A stretch of DNA of 9,356 nucleotides from CBDUUP01 sp965370435. Its GTDB lineage: Bacteria; Chloroflexota; Anaerolineae; Anaerolineales; UBA11579. Shown here one piece after another: positions 1-6,506 of this stretch (within the stretch, counting starts at the first letter, position 1; every line of letters begins with the position of its first letter). Below the pieces are notes generated by a model. It had not been told where the DNA came from. It made no database searches and saw nothing but the letters and a program-made list of their open reading frames with translations. The stretch is taken from the NCBI GenBank assembly GCA_965370435.1, contig CBDUUP010000165.1, positions 1 through 9,356 on the forward strand. The letters run 5' to 3'. A program made the translations under genes and the position numbers.

Positions 1-912
1 ATCAACACCCTGGCCCTGCGCCTGGACGGGGGCCATTACGGCGACCTGCCCGATCACTGGGGCGGTCTGGCCGACCTGGAGAGCGGCCTGGTGCGAGTCC
101 TGCAGTCACGCTCCTTTGTGGACGACCCCACCCGCATGCTTCGAGCCGTCCGTTTCGAGCAGCGCTTCGGTTTCCAAATCGAAGACCGCACCCTGCAACT
201 GCTGGGCGAGGCCCAACCCCTTCTGGACCGCGTCTCCGGCCAGCGCATCCACCATGAATTGAACTACATCTTCGAGGAAGCCCAGGCTCCCCAGATGCTG
301 TCTCGCTTGAACGAACTGAAACTGCTGTCCGCCATCTCTCCCCACTTGACCTGGGACGATTGGCTGCAAGACCGCATCCCAGCGCTGCCTGCGGCCCAGC
401 CGGAGGCGGAATGGGACCTGCCCTCAGCCCTGGGAAACTTCACCCAACGGCACATCCTGGCCTACGCGGTTTGGGTGATGCGTTTGCCGGAAAGCGCGGT
501 AAGGGAGATCAGCAAACGCCTGAAACTATCCGCCTCCTTGCGGGAAGTAATGCTGTCCGCCTCCAAATTATGGCAAACGCTGCCCTCTCTGGTGGATGCC
601 GCGCCCAGCCAGATCGCCGCCGCCCTGGACGAAGCCCCGCCGTTGGCCCTTTACGCCGTCCACTTCGCCGCTGACAACAAGAAATCGCAAGAAGCCATCC
701 ACACCTACCTCACTCGCTGGAAGAGCATCACCCCCGCCGCCAGCGGCCACGATCTGCGGGCTAGAGGTTTGGCGCCCGGCCCGGCCTACAAACGCATACT
801 GCAATCCCTGCGCGCGGCCTGGCTGGACGGCGCGGTGACCGATCCCAAAGAAGAAGCCGCTCTCCTGGACAAACTACTCGATGAAGCTGAAAATCCCGAC
901 TCGCAAACCTGA
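1..912 (+). CDS. cca: tRNA nucleotidyltransferase (CCA-adding enzyme), 3' part only
   Basis: This is a partial class II polymerase-beta-type nucleotidyltransferase, the cytoplasmic enzyme that adds or repairs the 3' CCA of tRNAs. The reading frame is open from base 1 with 303 codons visible. The window opens inside motif B (INTLAL, the tail of the usual RRDFTINALA block), so the catalytic GG/DxD half lies upstream. Residues 41-45 (counted from base 1) read DDPTR, matching the nucleotide-selecting E/D-D-x-x-R motif, followed by MLRAVRF and a GQRIHHEL neck segment. The C-terminal GHDLRARGLAPGPAYKRIL block and the LDG-x-[IV]-T segment fit the tail of long CCA enzymes that carry extra N-terminal DHH/CBS domains, but those domains are not in view. 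An internal GTG at 91 is not the start, because conserved family sequence precedes it. The stop overlaps the next gene by 32 nt. An A-adding or poly(A) polymerase specificity cannot be excluded from this half alone. Confidence 0.9.
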   Translation: MNTLALRLDGGHYGDLPDHWGGLADLESGLVRVLQSRSFVDDPTRMLRAVRFEQRFGFQIEDRTLQLLGEAQPLLDRVSGQRIHHELNYIFEEAQAPQMLSRLNELKLLSAISPHLTWDDWLQDRIPALPAAQPEAEWDLPSALGNFTQRHILAYAVWVMRLPESAVREISKRLKLSASLREVMLSASKLWQTLPSLVDAAPSQIAAALDEAPPLALYAVHFAADNKKSQEAIHTYLTRWKSITPAASGHDLRARGLAPGPAYKRILQSLRAAWLDGAVTDPKEEAALLDKLLDEAENPDSQT

Positions 913-1441
913 AGAAAAAATTCTCCCCCCGGACTGGCGATCTCAGGTTTTGATCCGCCAACTGACCGAAGCGGATCTCCCCGACCTGGAGTGGGAAGGC
1001 CGGTTCAAGCATTTCCGCCGCTTGAATGCCCAGGCTCTCAAACGCGCCCAGGAAGGCCGAGCCGTGTTGTGGGCAGCCGACTTGCCGGAGTTCGGCTTGA
1101 TCGGGCAGGTGTTTGTGCAGCACACCGCCTCCCGCCCGGAGGTGGCCGACGGCGTGACCCGCGCCTACATCCACGCGGTGCGGGTTCGGGAGGCCTGCCA
1201 AAACGCCGGGATTGGCGCGCTTATGATGCAAACCGCCGAGGCCGACTTGTTCCAGCGCGGCTTCCGATTCGTCACCCTGAACGTGGAGCAGGATAACCCC
1301 GCCGCCCAACGGTTCTACGAACGGCTGGGATACCAGGTGGTGGCTCCCGAGCCGGGACGCTGGTCATACTACGACCACCTGGGGCGCAAGCGCAAAGTCC
1401 ACGAGCCGAGCTGGAGGATGGAGAAAGAGCTAAAGGAGTAG
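881..1441 (+). CDS. GNAT-family N-acetyltransferase
   Basis: A 186-residue protein with one GNAT (Gcn5-related) acetyltransferase domain, using acetyl-CoA to acetylate an unknown amine. The acetyl-CoA pyrophosphate loop is seen as Q107-x-x-G110-x-G112 after the beta-4 segment AYIHAVRV. The second family signature, LNVEQDNPAAQRFYERLGY, spans residues 133-151 and contains the usual N-x-x-A-x-x-x-Y-x-x-x-G-F/Y pattern. The first 22 residues (MKLKIPTRKPEEK...) are a charged extension before the fold proper starts at about VLIRQLTEADL. ATG 881 is the only ATG before the domain, but it has no Shine-Dalgarno and lies 32 nt inside the preceding CCA-enzyme gene, suggesting translational coupling in one transcript. 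The tail after residue 155 (SYYDHLGRKRKVHEP) is not a motif I recognise. Substrate cannot be deduced; ribosomal-protein or small-molecule acetylation are both possible. Confidence 0.85.
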   Translation: MKLKIPTRKPEEKILPPDWRSQVLIRQLTEADLPDLEWEGRFKHFRRLNAQALKRAQEGRAVLWAADLPEFGLIGQVFVQHTASRPEVADGVTRAYIHAVRVREACQNAGIGALMMQTAEADLFQRGFRFVTLNVEQDNPAAQRFYERLGYQVVAPEPGRWSYYDHLGRKRKVHEPSWRMEKELKE

Positions 1442-1513
1442 CTTTGGGCGGTAACATAGAAAGCCGGAAAATCTAAAACTCCAAACGTGACAGCAATTCG
1501 TTATTGAAGCGCT

Positions 1514-4096
1514 ATGACCGATAAAAAATCCACCTTACAAATTAAATTCCCCTTCGGAAAAACCTTTCTCCTGGCGTTCGCTTTCCTGATCTTGCTGGTC
1601 GGGACCGCGGAGGCAGCTCTGCGCTTCCTCCCCTCCTTGCGCCAAAGCCTGCCCGAACCCAGTGTGGGCATTCCCATCCGAACCTATGACTTGAAGGTGT
1701 CCTATTTGCGGGACAGCGTGGCCGCCAGAGAGGGCGTGGACGTCATCTTCCTGGGCAACTCAATGGTCAGCAGGGGCATTGACAGCGCGCTTTTTGAGGC
1801 TGAGATCGCCAAGTTGACCGGGAAAACGGTGCGAGCCTTCAACCTGGGAATCCCCGACCTGAACGTCAACGATGCCAGGGTCGTCACCCAATATTTGCAG
1901 CGCGCTTACCAACCTTGTATGATCGTATACGGCCTCACCCTGCGCGACTTCTTGCCGGTGATCCCTCACCAGTTTTATGATAGCAACCCCTGGATTCAGT
2001 ACATGTTGGGGAGAGGTTCGGCGGATGGATGGTTGAGGGAAAATCTATTGGCTTACCAATACAGTCTGGTGTACGGCAACTGGACAGTTCCCGATTTCAA
2101 GGTCTGGCTGGAAGATCGAGCCGGATTGGAGCAGGAATTATCCGCCCTGGGCCACGGCCAAATGCTGCGGCCCCTCCAGGACGTGACCCTCCCGCCTTCC
2201 AGCGACAACTCTCTCGACCGCAGGATCGTGAAGATGTTCTCCAACAAGACCATCTCTCCAGATTCACTCAACGCACTGAGGGACTTAATAGATCTCCAAA
2301 ATGAATACCTGAAATTCTCTCTTGTAGAGATACCCATTCACGCCTCCTACGTTTCACTATTCCCCAACCAGTGGGACGACCACGCTGCCTTCATCCATGA
2401 AATAAGCCAGATCGCCGAAGGAGCAGGCCTCCCTTTCTGGCCTTCCACCGGCGTACTGGACATCCCCGACCAAGACTGGGCCACCCGCCATTACCTATTG
2501 ACCCCCTCCGGTTCCGGGATCTACACCCGTTGGCTGGCCGCGGAGGTAGCCGGGGCCGCCCTCCTGGAGGATTGGGGTCAAACCGGCGGATGCAATCGAA
2601 CGACCCCATTATCGCCACTCCCAATATGGTCTTCCGATATCACCGATGACTTATCACCCTCGAATCCATTGAACATCAACCAGGCCGCGCTGCGATTTTT
2701 AGGCTTTGTTCTCCTGGCCCTGGCGGTCTATTACCTGCTCCCCCGGCGGCTGCAAAACGTCTGGCTCCTGCTGGTCTCTTACCTCTTTTACCTCACCTGG
2801 TCCTGGCAGTTCGCCCTATCCTTGGTCTTACTGACCCTGCTCAATTATTTCCTGGCCCGCGGTCTGCAAAAGTCCGACCTGAGGCGCGGCATTCTGCTGT
2901 GGTTGGGGATCGCCCTCAACCTGCTGTTTCTGGCCTTCTTCAAGTACGCCCGCTTCTTCATCCCCCAGGCCCTGGATTGGCTGGCGCAGCAGGGCGTCCA
3001 GACCGCAGGCGGAGGGCTGAACATCCTCCTGCCGGTGGGGTTGACCTTCTGGATGGTTCAGGCCATTTCCTATCTGGTGGACGTATCCCGCCGCCGGGTG
3101 GAGGCGGCGACCGAGGCGGTGGATTTCGCCCTTTACTTCGCCTACTTCCCCAAACTCATCTCCGGCCCCATCGAACGGGCCAAATCTTTCCTGGGTCAAC
3201 TGGCCCAAGAGCGGGTGGTGGACAATGCGGTCCTGGCGCGCAGCTTTACGTTGATCCTGGTGGGCGCGTTCCGAAAATTCGTCATCGCCGACTCCTTGAC
3301 CGCCTTGATCCCCGATAAAGGGGTAGCGCCTCTGGAAACCCCCTCCCTCACCCTGCTCCTTTGGTTGTTTTCCTACGGCATCTACTTGTACAACGATTTT
3401 GCCGGATACACCAGCATGATGCGGGGGGTGAGCGGGCTGTTCGGGATTGAGTTGTCGCCCAATTTCCGGTGGCCGTTCTTCGCCCGCAATTTCACCGAAT
3501 TCTGGAACCGTTGGCACATGTCGCTCTCCTTCTGGCTGCGAGATTACATCTTCTTCCCCCTGAGCCGCGCCTTGCGGCGGCGTATCCCCAAACCGGAACA
3601 CGCCCTCAACCTGATCTTGCCTCCCCTGGTGACGATGTTCGTCAGCGGGTTGTGGCATGGCGCGACCGCCAACATGCTCCTCTGGGGCCTCATCCACGGC
3701 CTTTATCTGGTCTTCGAGCGCCTCCCCGTCCTCCTGGGGAGAGGGATAACTCCCCCGCAAAACCAACCGCTCTGGCGGCAGGTTTTGTCCCGAATAGTGG
3801 TTTTCGTCCTGGTCAGCCTGGCCTGGGTCCCCTTCCGCCTTAATGTGGAGTCGGCGTTGGAATATTGGCGGGGAATTTTCACCGGGCCGGTGTGGGAAAT
3901 GCCCGACCTGCGCCTGATCTTCTTGATCGCCGGCGCCTTGCTCCTGGATGGCTACCAGTCCCGCCACCAAAATGAAACCATCTTCCTGAAATGGCCCCGC
4001 CCCGCCCGAGCCGCCCTCCTGGCGCTGGCCCTGCTGGTCATCTTCTTCATCACCCGCTCCGACTTCGGCGCGCCGTTCGTCTATCAAGGGTTCTGA
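1514..4096 (+). CDS. Fusion of SGNH-like domain and MBOAT O-acyltransferase
   Basis: An 860-residue membrane protein in two parts. Residues about 14-35 form one membrane helix; residues about 60-350 resemble the SGNH-hydrolase-like partner proteins (AlgJ/AlgX/DltD/PatB type), with the block I serine in FLGNSMVSRG (S83) and a C-terminal PSGSGIYTRWLA element near 331. From about residue 387 there is a complete MBOAT domain with many membrane helices: SGPIERAKSF (550-559), YNDFAGY (626-632), PNFRWPFFARNFTEFWNRWH (649-668) and SGLWHGA with the family's essential histidine at H715. AlgI/DltB-type MBOATs move acyl groups across the membrane for transfer to alginate, teichoic acid or other surface glycans; a glycan substrate here is inferred. 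Partner and channel are normally separate proteins, so a single chain is unusual. The SGNH part lacks a DxxH (RHYL, 325-328), so it may be non-catalytic. No alginate or dlt neighbours are present. ATG 1514 has no clear Shine-Dalgarno. Confidence 0.88.
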   Translation: MTDKKSTLQIKFPFGKTFLLAFAFLILLVGTAEAALRFLPSLRQSLPEPSVGIPIRTYDLKVSYLRDSVAAREGVDVIFLGNSMVSRGIDSALFEAEIAKLTGKTVRAFNLGIPDLNVNDARVVTQYLQRAYQPCMIVYGLTLRDFLPVIPHQFYDSNPWIQYMLGRGSADGWLRENLLAYQYSLVYGNWTVPDFKVWLEDRAGLEQELSALGHGQMLRPLQDVTLPPSSDNSLDRRIVKMFSNKTISPDSLNALRDLIDLQNEYLKFSLVEIPIHASYVSLFPNQWDDHAAFIHEISQIAEGAGLPFWPSTGVLDIPDQDWATRHYLLTPSGSGIYTRWLAAEVAGAALLEDWGQTGGCNRTTPLSPLPIWSSDITDDLSPSNPLNINQAALRFLGFVLLALAVYYLLPRRLQNVWLLLVSYLFYLTWSWQFALSLVLLTLLNYFLARGLQKSDLRRGILLWLGIALNLLFLAFFKYARFFIPQALDWLAQQGVQTAGGGLNILLPVGLTFWMVQAISYLVDVSRRRVEAATEAVDFALYFAYFPKLISGPIERAKSFLGQLAQERVVDNAVLARSFTLILVGAFRKFVIADSLTALIPDKGVAPLETPSLTLLLWLFSYGIYLYNDFAGYTSMMRGVSGLFGIELSPNFRWPFFARNFTEFWNRWHMSLSFWLRDYIFFPLSRALRRRIPKPEHALNLILPPLVTMFVSGLWHGATANMLLWGLIHGLYLVFERLPVLLGRGITPPQNQPLWRQVLSRIVVFVLVSLAWVPFRLNVESALEYWRGIFTGPVWEMPDLRLIFLIAGALLLDGYQSRHQNETIFLKWPRPARAALLALALLVIFFITRSDFGAPFVYQGF

Positions 4097-4116
4097 GGGA
4101 GGGCGCGCATACGGTT

Positions 4117-4158
4117 GGACCGCGAAGAGCGCGAAAGGGCGCGAAAAACGCGAAAGGG
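4117..4158 (+). repeat. Left arm of imperfect CGCGAAA inverted repeat
   Basis: Located 20 nt after the MBOAT stop. It contains four copies of a CGCGAA-A/G unit spaced 9-10 nt apart (starting at 4121, 4130, 4140 and 4149). Compared with the reverse complement of 4268-4309, 34 of 42 positions match without gaps. The pattern is typical of short repetitive intergenic elements with a period of about 9-10 nt; it is not a simple terminator, as no T-run follows. Confidence 0.7.
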
Positions 4159-4253
4159 ATTCGGGATAGCCTTTGGCCCTTATCCAACCCAATGTCAATA
4201 AAGTCGCATATCGTAACATAGCACTCTAAAACCCTTCGTATGTGAATGAGCCT

Positions 4254-4267
4254 GAGTCATAAGACTC
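4254..4267 (+). repeat. Small hairpin GAGTC-ATAA-GACTC
   Basis: A perfect 5-bp stem with a 4-nt loop between the two arms of the larger inverted repeat, abutting the right arm. There is no T-run, so a terminator role is doubtful. A 5-bp stem can occur by chance. Confidence 0.3.
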
Positions 4268-4309
4268 CCCTTTCGTGCCTTTCGCGTAATTTCGCGCACT
4301 TCGTGTTCC
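4268..4309 (-). repeat. Right arm of imperfect CGCGAAA inverted repeat
   Basis: The reverse complement begins GGAACACGAAGTGCGCGAAA and matches the left arm (4117-4158) at 34 of 42 positions, separated by 109 nt. Its end overlaps the likely -35 region of the peptidase promoter, so folding of the repeat or a protein bound to it could influence that gene; this is inference. Confidence 0.7.
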
Positions 4310-4333
4310 AATCGCCTCCAATGCCAGTATAAT
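4305..4333 (+). promoter_or_regulatory. Putative promoter of the prolyl oligopeptidase gene
   Basis: A perfect TATAAT -10 hexamer lies at 4328-4333, 34 nt before the start codon. At 17-nt spacing the -35 would be GTTCCA (4305-4310), a poor match to TTGACA (3 of 6). There is no extended -10 TG. The -10 is convincing by sequence and position; the -35 is weak. Confidence 0.45.
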
Positions 4334-4351
4334 ACCCTCACCAAATCACTC

Positions 4352-4357
4352 AGGAGA
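4352..4357 (+). promoter_or_regulatory. Shine-Dalgarno AGGAGA for the prolyl oligopeptidase
   Basis: AGGAGA is complementary to the 16S rRNA 3' end and lies 10 nt before ATG 4368, slightly long spacing but usable. It is the clearest ribosome binding site in the window and supports ATG 4368 as the start. Confidence 0.6.
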
Positions 4358-4367
4358 CCTCACCCCC

Positions 4368-6440
4368 ATGCCCCTCCCCTACCCCCCCGCACGCAAAGAA
4401 GACCTCGTCGAAGACTACCACGGAACCCCCGTCCCCGACCCCTACCGCTGGCTGGAAGACCCCCAAACCGCCGAGTCCCAGGCCTTCACCGCCGCCCAGA
4501 ACACACTCACCCAATCCTACCTGGCCGACTACGCCGACCGGGAGAAGATCGCCGCCCGTCTGACCGAACTGTGGAACTACCCCCAATACGGCGACGTGAC
4601 CAAGAAGGGCGACCGCTACTTCTTCACCCGCAATGACGGCCTCCAGAACCAACCGGTTCTCTACATGCAAGAAGGGCTGGACGGCGAACCCTCCCCCCTG
4701 CTGGACCCCAACGCCCTCAGTGAGGGCGGCACCGTCGCCCTCATGACCCAGTCCTACACCCATGACGGGAGTTTGCTCGCCTACGGCCTCTCCACCAGCG
4801 GCAGCGACTGGCAGGAGATCCGCATCCGCGACACCGCCACCGGCCAGGACTACGCCGAAACCCTGGAGTGGACCCGTTTCACCGGGATCGCCTGGAAATC
4901 CGACAAGTCCGGCTTCTTCTACAACCGCCTCCGTGAGCCGGGCACAGTCTCCGAAGAAGACCGCTACAACTACCGCCAGATCTACTGGCACACCCTCGAC
5001 ACCCCCCAATCCGAGGACCTGCTGGTCTACGAGCGTCCCGACGCCAAAGAACTCAGCTTCTATCCCGAGATGGATGACGAGGGCGATACCCTGCTGTTAT
5101 GGGTCAGCGTCGGCACCGACCACCGCAACGGCCTCTATTACCGGCGGCTGGATGATGACGGCGATTTCACCCGCCTGCTGGAGGTCGGCGAGGCGCGCTA
5201 CGACTATCTGGGCAACCTCGGTTCGATCTTTTATTTCCTCACCGACCTGGACGCGCCTCGCATGAGGATCATCGCCATTGACATCCAGAACCCGGCCCGC
5301 GAAAACTGGCAAACCCTGGTCCCCGAAGGCGAGGACACGATGGACTACGCCGCCTTCATCAACCGCCAATTTGTCGTAGTCTACAAACACCACGCCCACC
5401 ACCAGGTCAAAATTTACAACCCGGACGGCAGGTACGACAAGCAGATCGAACTGCCCACCCTGGGCGCGGTGCGGGGCAGCCTGGGCGGCAACCCCCTCCA
5501 GGGCGGCCGCGATGACGATGAACTCTTCCTGCTCTTCACCTCCTTCATCGTCCCGCCCAGCCTCCTGCGATACGACTTCTCCACCGGAGACCTCGCCCCC
5601 TTCCAGAAAGTAGACATTGACTTCCAAGTGGACGCCTACGAAACCACCCAGGTCTTCTATCCCTCCAAAGACGGAACCCAAATCCCCATGTTCCTCACCC
5701 ACAAGAAGGGCCTGGAGATCAACTCGGACACGCCCGTTCTGCTCTACGGCTACGGCGGGTTCAACATCAGCATGACGCCTTTCTTCACCCTGCCCCGGCT
5801 GGTCCTCCTGGAGCAGGGCTGGATCTACGCGGTCGCCAACCTGCGCGGCGGGGACGAGTACGGCGAGGACTGGCACCAGGCCGGGATGCTGGACCGCAAG
5901 CAGAACGTCTTCGACGACTACATCGCCGCCGCCGAGTGGCTGGTCGAGAACGGCTACACCTCCATCCCCAAGCTGGTCATCGAGGGCCGCAGCAACGGCG
6001 GCCTGCTGACCGCCGCCTGCATGTTGCAGCGGCCCGACCTGTACGGCGCGGTCCTCTGCGTCGTTCCGGTGACCGACATGCTCCGCTACCACAAGTTCAC
6101 CATCGGCCATTACTGGACCCCCGAATACGGCAACGCCGAGGAGAACCCCGACCACTTCAACTTCCTCTACGCCTACTCCCCGCTGCACAACGTCAAGGTC
6201 GGCGAGACCTACCCGCCCATCATTATCACCACCGCCGACACCGACGACCGGGTGGTTCCCGCCCACGCCAAGAAGTTCGTGGCCGCCCTCCAAGCCCAGG
6301 CTCCCAGCGAGAACGCCAACCTGATCCGCATCGAAACCGAAGCCGGGCACGGCCTGGGCAAGCCCATCTCCAAGCTCATCGAAGAGAACAGCGACATCTA
6401 CGCCTTCGCCTTCAAGACCTTGGGGTTGAGGTGGAAATAA
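4368..6440 (+). CDS. Prolyl oligopeptidase family serine peptidase (S9A)
   Basis: A 690-residue cytoplasmic serine peptidase that cleaves short peptides after proline; the length is normal for the S9A family. The N-terminus (YPPARKEDLVEDYHG...VPDPYRWLEDP, about residues 5-32) is the standard cap of the family. Residues about 70-410 form the seven-bladed beta-propeller that restricts substrate size. The alpha/beta-hydrolase domain follows with YGYGGFN, NLRGGDEYGEDWHQAG, nucleophile S542 in GRSNGG, D626 in DTDDRVVP with substrate-binding R628, and H661 in EAGHGLGKP, so the catalytic triad is complete. No signal peptide is seen, fitting intracellular peptide turnover. A good -10 and Shine-Dalgarno precede it, and it seems to be transcribed alone, with a hairpin behind it. 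Codon use is strongly C-ending, unlike the next gene. Oligopeptidase B is less likely because the S1-pocket region reads as proline-type, but this was judged by eye. Confidence 0.95.
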   Translation: MPLPYPPARKEDLVEDYHGTPVPDPYRWLEDPQTAESQAFTAAQNTLTQSYLADYADREKIAARLTELWNYPQYGDVTKKGDRYFFTRNDGLQNQPVLYMQEGLDGEPSPLLDPNALSEGGTVALMTQSYTHDGSLLAYGLSTSGSDWQEIRIRDTATGQDYAETLEWTRFTGIAWKSDKSGFFYNRLREPGTVSEEDRYNYRQIYWHTLDTPQSEDLLVYERPDAKELSFYPEMDDEGDTLLLWVSVGTDHRNGLYYRRLDDDGDFTRLLEVGEARYDYLGNLGSIFYFLTDLDAPRMRIIAIDIQNPARENWQTLVPEGEDTMDYAAFINRQFVVVYKHHAHHQVKIYNPDGRYDKQIELPTLGAVRGSLGGNPLQGGRDDDELFLLFTSFIVPPSLLRYDFSTGDLAPFQKVDIDFQVDAYETTQVFYPSKDGTQIPMFLTHKKGLEINSDTPVLLYGYGGFNISMTPFFTLPRLVLLEQGWIYAVANLRGGDEYGEDWHQAGMLDRKQNVFDDYIAAAEWLVENGYTSIPKLVIEGRSNGGLLTAACMLQRPDLYGAVLCVVPVTDMLRYHKFTIGHYWTPEYGNAEENPDHFNFLYAYSPLHNVKVGETYPPIIITTADTDDRVVPAHAKKFVAALQAQAPSENANLIRIETEAGHGLGKPISKLIEENSDIYAFAFKTLGLRWK

Positions 6441-6450
6441 CACATCCGTA

Positions 6451-6473
6451 GGGGCGACCCGCTGGGTCGCCCC
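6451..6473 (+). terminator. Perfect 10-bp GC hairpin after the peptidase gene
   Basis: GGGGCGACCC, a 3-nt GCT loop and GGGTCGCCCC form a perfect stem starting 10 nt after the stop codon. There is no T-run after it, so it is either a factor-assisted terminator or mRNA 3'-end stabiliser, or one copy of a dispersed palindromic repeat; GGGGCGACCC-type palindromes recur between genes in many genomes. The structure is certain, the role is not. Confidence 0.55.
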
Positions 6474-6506
6474 GCCAGATCGCCTAATTCTCTACTAAAT
6501 TATAAA

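Noticed and set aside
91..912. GTG 91 as a true start of the first gene
   Set aside because: Family-conserved residues (INTLAL and the segment up to the DDPTR motif) are encoded in frame upstream of it, so the gene begins before the window.
2828..4219. 463-codon open frame on the minus strand opposite the MBOAT gene
   Set aside because: Shadow of a membrane-protein gene with biased third positions; the translation is rich in Q, G, E and P without any domain, while the + strand encodes a clear MBOAT.
4350..5009. 219-codon minus-strand open frame at the start of the peptidase gene
   Set aside because: Same G/V-rich shadow composition; no motif or ribosome binding site.
5097..6443. 448-codon open frame on the minus strand opposite the peptidase gene
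   Set aside because: The translation is a low-complexity run of V, G, D and E residues caused by C-ending codons on the + strand; the + strand has a complete catalytic triad.
6501..6506. TATAAA hexamer directly before the TIR-WD40 start codon as a -10 box
   Set aside because: A -10 at this position would start transcription inside the coding region, and the TIR strand A begins at residue 4, so the start cannot be moved downstream.
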